Positions 8,803-18,781 of a stretch of 64,000 nucleotides of DNA are shown here, in pieces; positions within the stretch are counted from its first letter, which is position 1, and every line of letters starts with the position of its first letter. The translations under genes were made by a program, and so were the position numbers. The notes under the pieces were generated by a model, which did not search any database, was not told the DNA's origin, and saw nothing but the letters and a program-made list of their open reading frames with translations. Location: the NCBI RefSeq assembly GCF_030053775.1, contig NZ_CP125669.1:620001-684000 (forward strand), given 5' to 3'. Origin of the DNA: Acinetobacter corruptisaponis. Its GTDB lineage: Bacteria > Pseudomonadota > Gammaproteobacteria > Pseudomonadales > Moraxellaceae.

Positions 8803-8919
8803 TTATAGACCAGTTGCTATTAATACAACAAAACTAAATAACAACGAGCCGAAAGATCTTTTACAATGTACATGAACTTCTTGTTCAACCTTTTGCGTAT
8901 ACTGCTCTAAGTTTTCCAT
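8803..8919 (-). CDS. Possible 38-residue membrane peptide
   Basis: An ATG frame encoding a charged N-terminal helix (MENLEQYTQKVEQEVHVHCK) followed by a hydrophobic segment, SFGSLLFSFVVLIATGL, that could be one membrane helix at the C-terminus. The stop sits directly before a hairpin able to end transcription on this strand. Only a weak TTAGG lies before the ATG, at short spacing, and no promoter is evident. The layout (amphipathic tail plus one helix) is common among small membrane proteins, but chance cannot be excluded. Confidence 0.35.
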   Translation of the reverse strand: MENLEQYTQKVEQEVHVHCKRSFGSLLFSFVVLIATGL

Positions 8920-9111
8920 AACCTAATGCTCATTTAATGTACTGCAACTACTAATTTGCCTAAACAATCTATTAAATGAAATTAGCAAAAAGTCGTAGAT
9001 CATACTAGGACAATAGTTTAACCATATGGTCTAAATGTGACAAAATTCAGCACTTTCTAAAAAATAATCCTGAACCTGAATATTTTTATTCTATCCATTT
9101 AATTTTCAGAT

Positions 9112-9141
9112 AAAAAAAGCTCACCAAAGTGAGCTTTTTTT
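9112..9141 (-). terminator. Terminator after the cold-shock gene
   Basis: Stem AAAAAAAGCTCAC/GTGAGCTTTTTTT with a CAAA loop, immediately downstream of the cold-shock gene stop on the minus strand. Confidence 0.92.
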
Positions 9142-9153
9142 CAAAAGATTTTA

Positions 9154-9372
9154 TTAGTTCTGGGCAACTACGGTGATACCCGTTGCCTGAGGACCTTTTT
9201 TACCTTGAGCAACAGTAAATGATACGCGTTGTCCTTCATGAAGAACCTTGAAACCATTGCTTTGGATTTCACTGAAATGAGCAAATACATCTTGCCCAGA
9301 ATCGGCATGAATAAAACCAAAACCTTTAGTTTCATTGAACCATTTAACTGTACCAGTCACAGAATTAGACAT
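9154..9372 (-). CDS. CspA-family cold-shock RNA chaperone
   Basis: A 72-residue single cold-shock domain. RNP1 (KGFGFIHA) and RNP2 (DVFAHFSEI) are both intact, the N-terminus is [12 protein letters not shown], and the C-terminus is the usual GPQATGITV. These proteins bind single-stranded RNA and melt structures. AGG lies 8 nt before the ATG. The 210 bp between it and the upstream tRNA gene could hold a long structured leader, as in other csp genes, but I see no diagnostic element. The exact paralogue (CspA, C, D or E) cannot be assigned. Confidence 0.95.
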   Translation of the reverse strand: MSNSVTGTVKWFNETKGFGFIHADSGQDVFAHFSEIQSNGFKVLHEGQRVSFTVAQGKKGPQATGITVVAQN

Positions 9373-9586
9373 AAATTAACCTATATACAAAAATACTTTG
9401 GATGCTTAGCAGCAATTAACTGGAAATAATAAACTCTGAAACTAAATCTGATAAAACGAAAGGTTTGGCTAAACTACGAAATCTAAGATTTGCTGAATCA
9501 ACAGTATTATTCTTCTAGTTATTATTTACTATACACGCTTTCTCTTAACACGCAATCAATATCTGTTCATATCGATATACAAAATT

Positions 9587-9663
<77 letters not shown>

Positions 9664-9676
9664 TTAGGGAGTTAGC

Positions 9677-9705
9677 GTTATACGCCCATAGGCTGGATAA
9701 TGCAA
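9677..9705 (-). promoter_or_regulatory. Promoter of the initiator tRNA gene
   Basis: Read on the minus strand: -35 TTGCAT (9700-9705), a 17-bp spacer, and -10 TATAAC (9677-9682), placing the start of transcription a few bases before the mature tRNA 5' end at 9663. Confidence 0.7.
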
Positions 9706-9937
9706 ACCATTTTTAGAAATTTCACTTAATTATTAAAATAATGCTTATTTTAAGTACAAATTCAACAATAAATCAGCTTAATAGCTAGTTCAATGTACTG
9801 CAGCCAGAATTTACATAAATGATTGTATGCTCAATAAAACAACTATTTTCTTATAATTCAAAATACTAAAAAATATTATGCAGTGGAAAGCCCGTTATGT
9901 AACAATATCGAAAGTTTTTTGATTTCTTTAGTGCCTC

Positions 9938-10483
9938 ATGTCGCTGATTATTGGTATTGATCCTGGTTCACGTTTAACAGGGTATGGAATTATCGAAAAA
10001 GATGGTAATAAATTGCGTTTTGTTGATGCAGGAACCATTCGTACCGAAACACAAGCAATGCCTGAGCGTTTAAAACGCATTTTTGCGGGTGTTGAGCGGA
10101 TTGTTAAATTTCATGGTCCAACTGAAGCTGCGGTCGAACAAGTGTTTATGGCACAAAACCCTGACTCTGCCTTAAAACTTGGTCAAGCACGTGGCGCTGC
10201 GATTGCAGCACTGGTGAATTTGGATTTAAATGTAGCGGAATATACTGCCCGTCAAATTAAACAGTCTGTGGTGGGCTATGGAGCCGCTGAAAAAGAACAG
10301 GTACAAATGATGGTAATGAAATTACTCAATCTTAGCATTCAACCACAAGCTGATGCTGCTGATGCACTTGCTGCTGCCATTTGTCATGCACATGCTTCAG
10401 GAAGTATGAGCAAAATGGCAGTGCTGAATGCGTTGGGAGGAATGGCACGAGGAAGAAGCCGTTCCAGTAGTAGACGGCGTTAA
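9938..10483 (+). CDS. ruvC: Holliday-junction resolvase RuvC
   Basis: A 181-residue endonuclease that cuts four-way junctions made by RecA-dependent recombination. The four acidic catalytic residues are present: Asp in IIGIDPGS (7), Glu in AAVEQVF (about 68), and the two Asp of [16 protein letters not shown] (about 138-141). The C-terminus has an extra basic Arg/Ser tail ([11 protein letters not shown]). ruvAB are not adjacent, in contrast to enterobacteria. No good ribosome site is seen before the ATG. Confidence 0.97.
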   Translation: MSLIIGIDPGSRLTGYGIIEKDGNKLRFVDAGTIRTETQAMPERLKRIFAGVERIVKFHGPTEAAVEQVFMAQNPDSALKLGQARGAAIAALVNLDLNVAEYTARQIKQSVVGYGAAEKEQVQMMVMKLLNLSIQPQADAADALAAAICHAHASGSMSKMAVLNALGGMARGRSRSSSRRR

Positions 10484-10526
10484 GATCTTCGCCTTAGCTA
10501 TCGTGCAGCAATAAATCCTGTTTAAA

Positions 10527-11303
10527 CTATGGTTTAGAAATATCACTATTTTCCATATATCGGCTTGGACTTACTCCCAAAACCCGATGAAACATCGTGC
10601 TAAATGCTGCTGGATTTTTGAAACCCAAATCATAAGCTATTCGCTGTATAGATTGCTTCTGGATGAGTTTTTCGAGACTTAACAAGATACAAGCTTGTTA
10701 CCGCCATTTTGAAAAAGATAGGCCTACCTCACTTTTAAAAAGACGACTAAAATGCCGTTCACTTGTACATAGCTGGGTAGCGAATTGTTCTGGCGAAAAG
10801 TGAATATTTGGATTTTCTATAAACTTTTTACAAATCTCGAGCATCGCTTTATTTTCAGGCAAAGGTAAATGCAGGTCTACCGTCTCACAAATTTCCAGCT
10901 CACTTAGAATCAATTCAAAAATCAATTCATCGTGCCGAGAAAAAGGCTCATTCAACTCTGGCGCTTTCAAAAGCAATTGCCTGAGTAAAGGCGATATAGA
11001 CAAGACTTCACAATATATTGTATGTCTGGGCACATACTCAGGAAGAATATACAGGCTACAGGTTTTGACATTAAACAATGTAAGTTGATGGGCAACTTCT
11101 GGTGGAATCCAGACTGCTCTCTCAGGTGGAATTATCCAGCTTCCTTGTGGTGTTTCTACATGAATTACGCCTTGCGCTCCATATAGTAATTGAGCACGCT
11201 TATGCGTATGCATGGCAAGGACATAATATTCATCATATTGTGTTTCTATCGCAATAATTTTATGTTTTAAATGCTCAACACTATGAATGGAAATCTGTTT
11301 CAT
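10527..11303 (-). pseudogene. AraC-family regulator broken by an in-frame stop
   Basis: The frame from ATG 11303 gives 201 residues: an N-terminal cupin-type domain (HTHKRAQLLYGAQGVIHVET) and the first HTH helix pair (FSPEQFATQLCTSERHFSRLF), then stops at TAA 10698-10700 after SKWR. In the same frame, with no shift, the sequence continues QACILLSLEKLIQ, IQRIAYDLGFKNPAAFSTMF and GVSPSRY, which is the second AraC helix-turn-helix, ending at TAG 10527. Restoring the TAA to CAA gives a complete 258-residue regulator. The truncated product lacks half its DNA-binding domain. The likely target is the divergent TauE gene 96 bp away. Confidence 0.88.
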
Positions 11304-11399
11304 GTACGTGTCTGATTTGAGTAATTAAAAGCGGAATATAACAAATTTTCATGTTTGAGAAAGTTCTAAACTCATCTTTCTTTTTCTAGATTAATCCTT

Positions 11400-12218
11400 A
11401 TGGAACTTTATCTCATTTTACTTTTCTCTGGGCTTATCAGTGGCATATTAACTATATTATTTGGTTTTGGAGGGGGCTTTATTGTTGTCCCTTTGGTTTA
11501 CGCTACAATTCGCCTGCATGCTACGGCTGACTCCTTAGCATATAGTATGGCATTCAAAAGTGCCGTTGCAACCTCGCTATTATTAATGATCCTTAATTCT
11601 GGGCTAGCAACGTATCAACAGTACCGACGTGGATTAATCCAAAAACAATATCTTTTCCCTATTGCTTACTGGATTGGTGCAGGTGCTATTTTGGGAACAT
11701 TTATATCTCTACATACTCCACCAGTTCTCTTAAAATGGGCTTTCATCTCATATCTTTGCATGACTATTCTTGATTGTTTAGTACGTCAACTTAGAAAGCC
11801 AAAACCTCATCATTCTTCTACACGACTGCTTAATACAAAAGAACAAAGCCTAGGCGGTTTCTTGATTGGCAGTGTTGCTTCCGCGCTAGGCGTTGGCGGA
11901 AGTGTAATGACAGTACCCTTATTTCGTCGCTGTGGTTTGCAGATGTCCACATCAGTTGCTTTAGCAAACCCTTTAAGTATGCCTGTTGCACTTGCGGGTT
12001 GTTTCACTTTTGTGATGAGTCAAATCATTCAAACACAAAATTTAGGCGAGTATTTTATTGGATATTTTTATTACCCTGCTTTGATCTGCTTAATCATTGG
12101 CGGTGTTTTAGGTATGAAGATTGCTGTTCTCTGGTCTGGAATACTGTCGGATCAAATACATGAATGGGGATATATCACATTGTTAATCATTGTCATGGTC
12201 AGCATTTTTATAGCTTAA
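11400..12218 (+). CDS. TauE/SafE-family membrane exporter
   Basis: A 272-residue polytopic inner-membrane protein, about eight helices, of the TauE/SafE (formerly DUF81) family, whose members move sulphite, sulphoacetate or related organic anions. Two repeat signatures are visible: GILTILFGFGGGFIVVPLVY near the N-terminus and GGFLIGSVASALGVGGSVMTVPLF in the middle. It is divergent from the broken AraC regulator, which may have controlled it. The substrate cannot be read from sequence. Confidence 0.85.
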   Translation: MELYLILLFSGLISGILTILFGFGGGFIVVPLVYATIRLHATADSLAYSMAFKSAVATSLLLMILNSGLATYQQYRRGLIQKQYLFPIAYWIGAGAILGTFISLHTPPVLLKWAFISYLCMTILDCLVRQLRKPKPHHSSTRLLNTKEQSLGGFLIGSVASALGVGGSVMTVPLFRRCGLQMSTSVALANPLSMPVALAGCFTFVMSQIIQTQNLGEYFIGYFYYPALICLIIGGVLGMKIAVLWSGILSDQIHEWGYITLLIIVMVSIFIA

Positions 12219-12289
12219 TTCAAACCTGCTTGATTAAGGTTTAGATCTAATCAGATAAAATCCATGATTTATTTTTAAAAATAAGTGAG

Positions 12290-13858
12290 TTAATCAGCAT
12301 TCACCACCTTATAAATCATTTTCCCCATTTCATGTGCCTGTAAACCTCTCATGCCATTCTCAGCGAGTAAGTCTCCTGCCTGTGCATGTAGACTCACAAT
12401 TTCATGCAATGCGATCTGTTGATGAAACTGGGCCTTTAAACTGGCAATCATCCCTGCCAACACATCACCCATACCCCCTGTTCCCATCCCAGGATTACCC
12501 TGTGTACAGATAAATAGTTCATCTTCTAAAATCAGGCTACCTGCACCTTTCAATACCCATTGTCCTGCATATTTTTGTTGCAGTTGTTGAATTGCAGTGA
12601 TTCGATCTTGTTCAATATCAGCAGGCTTGCAACCTAACAAAGTCGCAGCTTCACCTGAATGTGGTGTTGCATAGACATGCTGATTCAATTTTTGTGGATG
12701 CTTTGCCAGAAACCAAAGTCCATCCGCATCAAGCACGACCTCTAAATGCGAACTTTGATTGAGTGAATCAAACCATTGTTGATAAATCTGTTCAGCCCAT
12801 TCATCTCGCCCCAACCCCATACCAAAACAGACAGTATCCACATGGTTTAATAAAGTTTGGATTCCACCTTGATCCAATACATTAATATCCCGCACCATAA
12901 TGTTTGGTGAACGCGACAAAATCGCCTGATGGTGTTTGGCATGACAGACCACGCTGACTTTTCCAGCACCTGCATGAAAAGCGGCTTCGGCTGACATGAT
13001 CACAGCTCCACCCATATCCGCATGACCACCCACCACCAGTACATGCCCATAACTGCCTTTATGACCAAAGGCCTGACGTTTAGGCAAAGCGATTTTTTCA
13101 GGGGAAAGATAGGCGATTGGTTTTAATTCCACATCAGTTGGAATCAGGCTGACTAAATGTAGCTGCCCGACATATTCCTTGCCTTGTCCAGTAAACAGCC
13201 CTGCCTTATATCCTAAAATGGTAAAGGTTTGATTTGCTTGAATTGCACAGGGTAAAGCCTGACCTGTATTGGCATGCAATCCACTAGGGATATCGATTGA
13301 AACTTTTAAACCAGTTTGTGCATTAAAACATGCAATAACAGTTTGCCAATGTTGATCAAGTACTCGGTTTAAACCAATGCCAAACAAGGCATCAATATGA
13401 CAATCAACCTCTCCTAACCTCTCCTTAAAAAGGAGAGGAACTTCAGGGATTATATAAGGTATTGAATACGAGGAAGTCTCCACCCTATCAGGGGAGAGAT
13501 TTAGAGGGGGGTATGGAAATCGTTGAATATTGACTTGATGCGCTTGTGCATATTCATAAGCTTGTTTTAAATCAGGTGATTGACCAAGTTCTGTTGCATA
13601 AACAGTCACATTAAATCCATGTTGTTTAAGAAAAGCCGCAATATAATAGCCATCACCCGCGTTATTACCCTGTCCGCACCATACCGCAATCGTTTTAATA
13701 TGTTTTTGTTGAAACTGTTCAATCAATTGTCGGGATATTGTCCACGCCGCTTGCTGCATCAAGCCAAGTGATGAGTTTTGCTGTGCAAACCAGCGTTGCT
13801 CCCATACTTGAATACTTTGGCTATGATAAACAGGGCTATGGTAAACTGAACCTTGCAT
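12290..13858 (-). CDS. nnrD: Bifunctional NAD(P)HX epimerase/dehydratase
   Basis: A 522-residue YjeF-type repair enzyme. The N-terminal epimerase domain (VWCGQGNNAGDGYYIAAFL) interconverts R- and S-NAD(P)HX. The C-terminal dehydratase has VVGGHADMGGAVIMSAEAA and the nucleotide-binding GNPGMGTGGMGDVLAGM, converting S-NAD(P)HX back to NAD(P)H with ADP. Between them, about 36 residues (roughly 119-155, starting PYPPLNLSPDRVE and ending PLLFKERLGEV) are encoded by a palindromic repeat that keeps the frame open. The start lies only 21 bp from the divergent queG start. tsaE does not follow, unlike in E. coli. Confidence 0.93.
   Translation of the reverse strand: MQGSVYHSPVYHSQSIQVWEQRWFAQQNSSLGLMQQAAWTISRQLIEQFQQKHIKTIAVWCGQGNNAGDGYYIAAFLKQHGFNVTVYATELGQSPDLKQAYEYAQAHQVNIQRFPYPPLNLSPDRVETSSYSIPYIIPEVPLLFKERLGEVDCHIDALFGIGLNRVLDQHWQTVIACFNAQTGLKVSIDIPSGLHANTGQALPCAIQANQTFTILGYKAGLFTGQGKEYVGQLHLVSLIPTDVELKPIAYLSPEKIALPKRQAFGHKGSYGHVLVVGGHADMGGAVIMSAEAAFHAGAGKVSVVCHAKHHQAILSRSPNIMVRDINVLDQGGIQTLLNHVDTVCFGMGLGRDEWAEQIYQQWFDSLNQSSHLEVVLDADGLWFLAKHPQKLNQHVYATPHSGEAATLLGCKPADIEQDRITAIQQLQQKYAGQWVLKGAGSLILEDELFICTQGNPGMGTGGMGDVLAGMIASLKAQFHQQIALHEIVSLHAQAGDLLAENGMRGLQAHEMGKMIYKVVNAD
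13406..13512. repeat. In-frame palindromic repeat element inside nnrD
   Basis: About 107 bp with imperfect terminal inverted repeats: CCTCTCCTAACCTCTCC at the left and, reversed and complemented, CCCCCTCTAAATCTCTCCCC at the right. A perfect inner hairpin CCTCTCCTT/AAGGAGAGG lies at 13418-13438. Its length and phase leave the nnrD frame intact. It resembles small non-coding palindromic repeats dispersed in Moraxellaceae, and the Rickettsia palindromic elements in being carried inside a protein gene. That it is a dispersed family is inferred; this window has only one copy. Confidence 0.65.
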
Positions 13859-13879
13859 GTTTTCCCCTATTATTGGTTT

Positions 13880-15004
13880 ATGGCTTCTACCACATCATCC
13901 GAGAAACTGTCTCAAAAAATCAGGCTACAACAGCTTGATCCTCAAGAGCTTAAAGCGTGGATAAAAGCACAGGCTTTGGCATTGGGTTTTTCTGATTGTG
14001 TCATTGCCAAACCAGATGCTCAAGATCAAATGCCACGTTTTAATGAATATTTAAAGCGTGGTTATCATGCAGATATGCACTATTTGGAAGAAAATCTGGA
14101 AAAACGTGCTGATCCAAAATTGCTCGTTCCTGGCACAAAAAGTATTATTTGTGTGCGAATGAACTATCTTGTGGCATCACCCAAGCCCCGTTATGTACCA
14201 TTCGAACCAAATTCAGCCATTATTGCGCGTTATGCACGTGGACGTGATTATCATAAAATCATGCGTGGACGGCTTAAAACTCTGGCCACCAAAATCAGGG
14301 AAAAAGTGGGCGATTTTGAATCACGTCCTTTTGCCGACTCAGCTCCTATTTTTGAGAAATCTCTGGCTGAAAGTGCAGGTATGGGCTGGACAGGCAAACA
14401 TACCCTACTCATCCATAAAAAATCAGGCTCTTTTTTTGTGTTAGGTGAATTATTTACTTCACTTGAACTGCCTTTTGATCAGCCTGCGACTGCACATTGC
14501 GGTTCATGTACCGCCTGTATCGACATTTGCCCAACCCAAGCGATTGTTGAACCCTATATGCTGGATGCCAGAAAATGTATTGCCTACTTAACCATTGAAT
14601 ATAAAGGCATCATTCCAGAAGAATTACGTTCAGGCATAGGTAACCGTATTTTTGGCTGTGATGACTGTCAGTTGATTTGTCCTTGGAATAGCTTTGCCAA
14701 AACTGCATCCATTCCAGATTTCGACCCAAGACATGGTTTAGACAACATCAGTTTACTGGATATCTGGCAATGGGATGAAGCGACTTTTCTTACCAATACT
14801 GAGGGCAGTCCAATACGCCGTACAGGTTACCAATCCTTTAAGCGTAATATTGCAATCGGTTTAGGAAATGCGCCATACTCGGCTGAAATCATAAGCCAAT
14901 TGCAAGATGCAAAAATGTGGCACGATGAGATCGTCAATGTACATATTGACTGGGCAATCCAACAGCAATTGCAGCAGGCGACAATACATGGCATGGAAAA
15001 ATGA
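13880..15004 (+). CDS. queG: Epoxyqueuosine reductase QueG
   Basis: A 374-residue cobalamin-dependent [4Fe-4S] enzyme that performs the last step of queuosine formation in tRNA. Two ferredoxin clusters are seen: CGSCTACIDICPTQAI and the later GCDDCQLICPWN with an extra Cys in ARKCIAYLT. N-terminal cobalamin-domain motifs include ADMHYLEENLEKRADP and FADSAPIFEKSLAESAGMGW. ATG 13880 is chosen over an upstream TTG; no clear ribosome site precedes either. The start is 21 bp from the divergent nnrD start, so the promoters must overlap the neighbouring coding sequence. Confidence 0.95.
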   Translation: MASTTSSEKLSQKIRLQQLDPQELKAWIKAQALALGFSDCVIAKPDAQDQMPRFNEYLKRGYHADMHYLEENLEKRADPKLLVPGTKSIICVRMNYLVASPKPRYVPFEPNSAIIARYARGRDYHKIMRGRLKTLATKIREKVGDFESRPFADSAPIFEKSLAESAGMGWTGKHTLLIHKKSGSFFVLGELFTSLELPFDQPATAHCGSCTACIDICPTQAIVEPYMLDARKCIAYLTIEYKGIIPEELRSGIGNRIFGCDDCQLICPWNSFAKTASIPDFDPRHGLDNISLLDIWQWDEATFLTNTEGSPIRRTGYQSFKRNIAIGLGNAPYSAEIISQLQDAKMWHDEIVNVHIDWAIQQQLQQATIHGMEK

Positions 15005-15071
15005 TGCTTTTTGCCCTTTGGCTTTGGCACGATTTCTGTATGATGAATCTCAGTGTTTGTAATCAATCATC

Positions 15072-16079
15072 ATGGATATAACAATGACCTTACGTAATGA
15101 CTGGACTCGTGATGAAATCCAAGCTTTATATAATCAACCCTTTCTAGACTTAGTATTTGAGGCGCAAGGCGTTCATCGTCAGCATTTTCAGGCAAACACC
15201 ATTCAGGTCAGCACCCTGCTTTCAATCAAGACAGGTAAATGTCCAGAAGACTGTAAGTATTGCTCGCAATCGGCTCATTATGATTCAAAACTGGAAGCGG
15301 AAAAGCGGATTGCGGTGGATAAAGTCATTCGTGAAGCACAGGCAGCAAAAGAGTCTGGTTCTTCCCGTTTCTGTATGGGTGCGGCATGGCGCAACCCACA
15401 TGAGCGTGACATGCCTTATGTACTGGAAATGGTTCGTGAAGTGAAAGCGTTAGGCATGGAAACCTGTATGACTTTGGGGATGCTAAACCAGTCTCAGGCA
15501 GAACGTTTAAAAAATGCAGGCCTGGATTATTACAATCACAATCTCGATACTTCCCGCGAATATTATTCACATATTATCAGCACCCGTACCTTTGATGACC
15601 GTTTGAATACGCTTGACCATGTGCGTCAGGCAGGTATGAAAGTCTGTAGTGGTGGGATTGTCGGTTTAGGCGAAAGCCGTAATGACCGTATTGGTTTACT
15701 GCATGAGCTTGCAACCATGCCTGTTCACCCTGAATCTGTGCCAATCAACATGCTGGTTCCAATTGAAGGTACACCACTTGCCGATGTTGAAAAGCTGGAT
15801 GTCACTGAGTGGATTCGTACCATTGCGGTTGCACGTATCATTATGCCGCACAGTTACATTCGTTTATCTGCGGGTCGTGAGTCACTCAGCGATTCTGATC
15901 AGGCATTGGCATTTATGGCTGGGGCAAATTCACTGTTCTCTGGCGATAAGCTTCTGACCACACCAAATGCTGGTGAAGGCAAAGATCAGGTCTTGTTTGC
16001 CAAACTGGGTTTAACCGCAGAAAAGCCAAAACCAACTCTTGCAGAACTTTCCATTGATGCCATGAGCATGAGTGCATAA
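15072..16079 (+). CDS. bioB: Biotin synthase BioB
   Basis: A 335-residue radical-SAM enzyme inserting sulphur into dethiobiotin. The SAM cluster motif CPEDCKYC is at about residues 54-61. The second-cluster ligands lie in [17 protein letters not shown] and [12 protein letters not shown], and the Arg in RLSAGRE is present. A second in-frame ATG at 15084 (MTLRNDW) is at least as plausible a start. The gene stands alone with its own terminator; bioA, F, C and D are not nearby. Confidence 0.97.
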   Translation: MDITMTLRNDWTRDEIQALYNQPFLDLVFEAQGVHRQHFQANTIQVSTLLSIKTGKCPEDCKYCSQSAHYDSKLEAEKRIAVDKVIREAQAAKESGSSRFCMGAAWRNPHERDMPYVLEMVREVKALGMETCMTLGMLNQSQAERLKNAGLDYYNHNLDTSREYYSHIISTRTFDDRLNTLDHVRQAGMKVCSGGIVGLGESRNDRIGLLHELATMPVHPESVPINMLVPIEGTPLADVEKLDVTEWIRTIAVARIIMPHSYIRLSAGRESLSDSDQALAFMAGANSLFSGDKLLTTPNAGEGKDQVLFAKLGLTAEKPKPTLAELSIDAMSMSA

Positions 16080-16082
16080 ATG

Positions 16083-16116
16083 AAAAAGCCTTGTCATTTT
16101 AGACAAGGCTTTTTTC
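16083..16116 (+). terminator. Terminator after bioB
   Basis: Thirteen-bp stem AAAAAGCCTTGTC/GACAAGGCTTTTT with a 6-base loop, starting 4 bp after the bioB stop. The A/T symmetry means it could also act for the convergent ahpF. Confidence 0.92.
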
Positions 16117-16149
16117 TATCGGCAAATTATCAGTAATTTACAATTAAAC

Positions 16150-17715
16150 TTACACACCAGAACGAATCATGTAGTCAAAGGCGGACAGTGACGCCTTGGC
16201 TCCCTCACCCGTGGCAATGATGATTTGCTTGTACGGTACGGTGGTACAGTCACCCGCAGCAAATACACCCTTGACACTGGTTTCATTACGATCATTGATC
16301 ACAACCTCACCACGGTTGCTCAACTCAACCGCACTGTTCTTCAGGAAATCGGTGTTTGGCAACAAACCAATCTGCACAAAGATCCCTGCAAGTTCCACCG
16401 TATGTTCAACCTCAGTGGCACGGTCCCTGTATTTCAATGCCGTTACCTGTGAACCATCACCAACCACTTCTGTGCTGAGTGCATTCAGGATCACGGTGGT
16501 GTTTGGCAGACTGTTTAGCTTGTCCTGCAATACCTGGTCGGCACGAAGCTTGGTGTCAAACTCGACCAAAGTTACGTGCTCCACAATCCCCGCAAGGTCA
16601 ATTGCAGCCTCAACACCTGAGTTACCCCCACCAATCACCGCAACACGCTTGCCCTTGAACAGTGGGCCATCACAGTGCGGACAGTACGCAACACCACGGG
16701 TTCGGTATTCAGCCTCACCTGGCACATTCATTTCTCTCCAGCGCGCACCTGTTGAAAGGATGATGGTTTTCGATTCAAGCTTGGCACCATTTTCCAGCTC
16801 AACCTCAACCAGACCATTGGCGGTTTGATCCGCACCTGTGATCTTGCTGACCCGTTGCAGGTTCATGATGTCCACACCATATTCACGCACATGCGCTTCC
16901 ATGTCCTGGGCAAACTTTGGACCTACAGTTTTTTGTACCGTGGTAAAGTTCTCAATATCCATGGTATCCATGACCTGACCACCAAAGCGTTCAGCCACGA
17001 TGCCTGTTTTGATACCTTTACGTGCTGCATAGATTGCGGCTGTACCACCTGCAGGGCCACCACCAATCACCAGAACGTCAAACGCGTCTTTGGCATTGAG
17101 TTTGGCTGCATCTTTTTCGGCTGAGTTGGTGTCCAGTTTCGCTACGATTTCTTCCAAAGTCATACGGCCCTGACCGATATGTTCATTGTCCTGAAACACC
17201 ATTGGTACCGCCAGGATTTTGCGTTCCTCCACTTCATGTTGAAAGAATGAACCATCAATCATGGTCGCGGTGGTGTTTGGATTGTTGATTGCAATCAGGT
17301 TCAATGCCTGCACCACATCTGGACAGTTATGGCAGCTTAAAGACACAAACACATCAAAGTTGGCGGTCAGGTTTAAACCCTTGATCTGGTTTAGCACTTC
17401 ATCTGACACTTTCGGCGCATAGCCAGACACCTGCAACAATGCCAAGATCAGGGAAGTAAACTCATGTCCCATCGGCAGGCCAGCAAAGAACACACGCGGC
17501 TGTTCACCTGCCTTGGCAATACCGAAACTAGGACGGCGAGCGTTTGAACCGTCAAAACGCGCCGTAACCTGGTCAGAAAGTTCCGCAATTTCAGTCACAA
17601 GCTCTTTGATTTTTGCGGCTTTGTCAGAATCATCCAAGGCGGCAACCAACTCGATTGGACTTTCTAAACGTTCTAGGTAGGCTTTTAACTGGGTTTTAAT
17701 ATTTTGGTCTAACAT
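16150..17715 (-). CDS. ahpF: Alkyl hydroperoxide reductase subunit F
   Basis: A 521-residue flavoprotein that passes electrons from NADH to the peroxiredoxin AhpC. The N-terminal tandem thioredoxin-fold domain carries its dithiol in [11 protein letters not shown]. The thioredoxin-reductase part has FAD motif [17 protein letters not shown], active-site CPHC in [14 protein letters not shown] motif [12 protein letters not shown] and the C-terminal FAD motif [12 protein letters not shown] 17715 is used, with TGGAGA 6 nt upstream; the longest frame begins at TTG. ahpC is not adjacent. Confidence 0.96.
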   Translation of the reverse strand: MLDQNIKTQLKAYLERLESPIELVAALDDSDKAAKIKELVTEIAELSDQVTARFDGSNARRPSFGIAKAGEQPRVFFAGLPMGHEFTSLILALLQVSGYAPKVSDEVLNQIKGLNLTANFDVFVSLSCHNCPDVVQALNLIAINNPNTTATMIDGSFFQHEVEERKILAVPMVFQDNEHIGQGRMTLEEIVAKLDTNSAEKDAAKLNAKDAFDVLVIGGGPAGGTAAIYAARKGIKTGIVAERFGGQVMDTMDIENFTTVQKTVGPKFAQDMEAHVREYGVDIMNLQRVSKITGADQTANGLVEVELENGAKLESKTIILSTGARWREMNVPGEAEYRTRGVAYCPHCDGPLFKGKRVAVIGGGNSGVEAAIDLAGIVEHVTLVEFDTKLRADQVLQDKLNSLPNTTVILNALSTEVVGDGSQVTALKYRDRATEVEHTVELAGIFVQIGLLPNTDFLKNSAVELSNRGEVVINDRNETSVKGVFAAGDCTTVPYKQIIIATGEGAKASLSAFDYMIRSGV

Positions 17716-17842
17716 GCAAATCTCCAAATTCTCAGCAGTTCAAGTCAGCTAAATTCATTTCATGGGGCTATAGTACGCAAAACCATTGAATAGGTAAAAC
17801 AGTATGTTTTTATGAGTTCGATCGGATAAACCGAATTAAGAC

Positions 17843-18760
17843 TTAATAAACATCAAGCTTTTGACTAATGCGTGCACGGCGATTTTTTAGATGCTTGGCG
17901 AGGATATATAGAATTGCACTCAAAGCTGCAACCAAAAGGACCATACCCCACAGAACCACATTTACAATTTGCGAAACACGCTCTGCCTGTTGCGCACGTA
18001 AATCCAGTGGTTGTGTCAAAGCGGTGATGCTTTTGCCATAAAGTTGCTGCTGCATGCCCCATAACTGCTCAGGTTTAAAGCCATATTCTTTAAACTGAAC
18101 TGTGTTATTCTTTTCAGCATCAATTAATTGATTAACATAAATATTTGCTGTCTTTCGATCAACGGGCTGATGTAGTAAAGCGACTTGGGCCAACACATAA
18201 GCTTTTTCTGTTGATGAAATATTAGCTTGCTGTAGGTCCTGCGCAATCTGGCTTTCAACGATATTGTTCTCATAGCTCATCCATTGCTGATAAGCCTGCT
18301 TGGTTTCATCTTTCCAGTCATATTGCAAATAACTCAAACCTGACCACAGCAGAATAAAGGCAATGACCCATGCTAAAATTCGCTGGGTCCATGCCTGAAA
18401 GCGACGCTGAAAGAATCTAAGCTTTTTCGCCCAACTGACTAGTAAAAATGCGCCAATAAATGAGACAAATATTTTAAGGAACAGCCAGCCAAACCAAGAC
18501 AGCAAATTAAAGAAATAATCAACAGGCTGTTTAAAAGGAACGAGTTCCTGCACATGATAGGGCAAATCCAGCGCCTGAACATGCACGGAAAGATCAAAGA
18601 AACGATAGATAAACTCTTTTTGCAAAAACAGGGATGCAATGATGACAACCGCCAATGTGCTGGTCAGGAAAAACCAGATCATCAGGTTACGTTGGCGTTT
18701 CTTTAAAATATCTAAACGCTGATCAATCGGCTGTACACTCAAATCGTCTATCGGCGACAA
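17843..18760 (-). CDS. Membrane protein of unknown function in the TelA operon
   Basis: A 305-residue protein with about four membrane helices (residues 28-46, 84-106, 127-146 and 267-288). The loop between the third and fourth is mostly helical and Gln-rich. I recognise no family. It has no ATG at the right place and probably starts at TTG 18760, which has a good GAGGAAAG ribosome site 6-7 nt upstream. It follows telA by 21 bp, so it is the third gene of that operon and presumably a membrane partner of the two TelA-type proteins. That link is inference from position. Confidence 0.75.
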   Translation of the reverse strand: MSPIDDLSVQPIDQRLDILKKRQRNLMIWFFLTSTLAVVIIASLFLQKEFIYRFFDLSVHVQALDLPYHVQELVPFKQPVDYFFNLLSWFGWLFLKIFVSFIGAFLLVSWAKKLRFFQRRFQAWTQRILAWVIAFILLWSGLSYLQYDWKDETKQAYQQWMSYENNIVESQIAQDLQQANISSTEKAYVLAQVALLHQPVDRKTANIYVNQLIDAEKNNTVQFKEYGFKPEQLWGMQQQLYGKSITALTQPLDLRAQQAERVSQIVNVVLWGMVLLVAALSAILYILAKHLKNRRARISQKLDVY

Positions 18761-18781
18761 TGATCTTTCCTCTCAATATTA

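Noticed and set aside
17716-17842. Possible OxyR operator upstream of ahpF
   Set aside because: Partial ATAG/CTAT-like pieces are present, but not in the four-quarter spacing of an OxyR site, so I could not support it.
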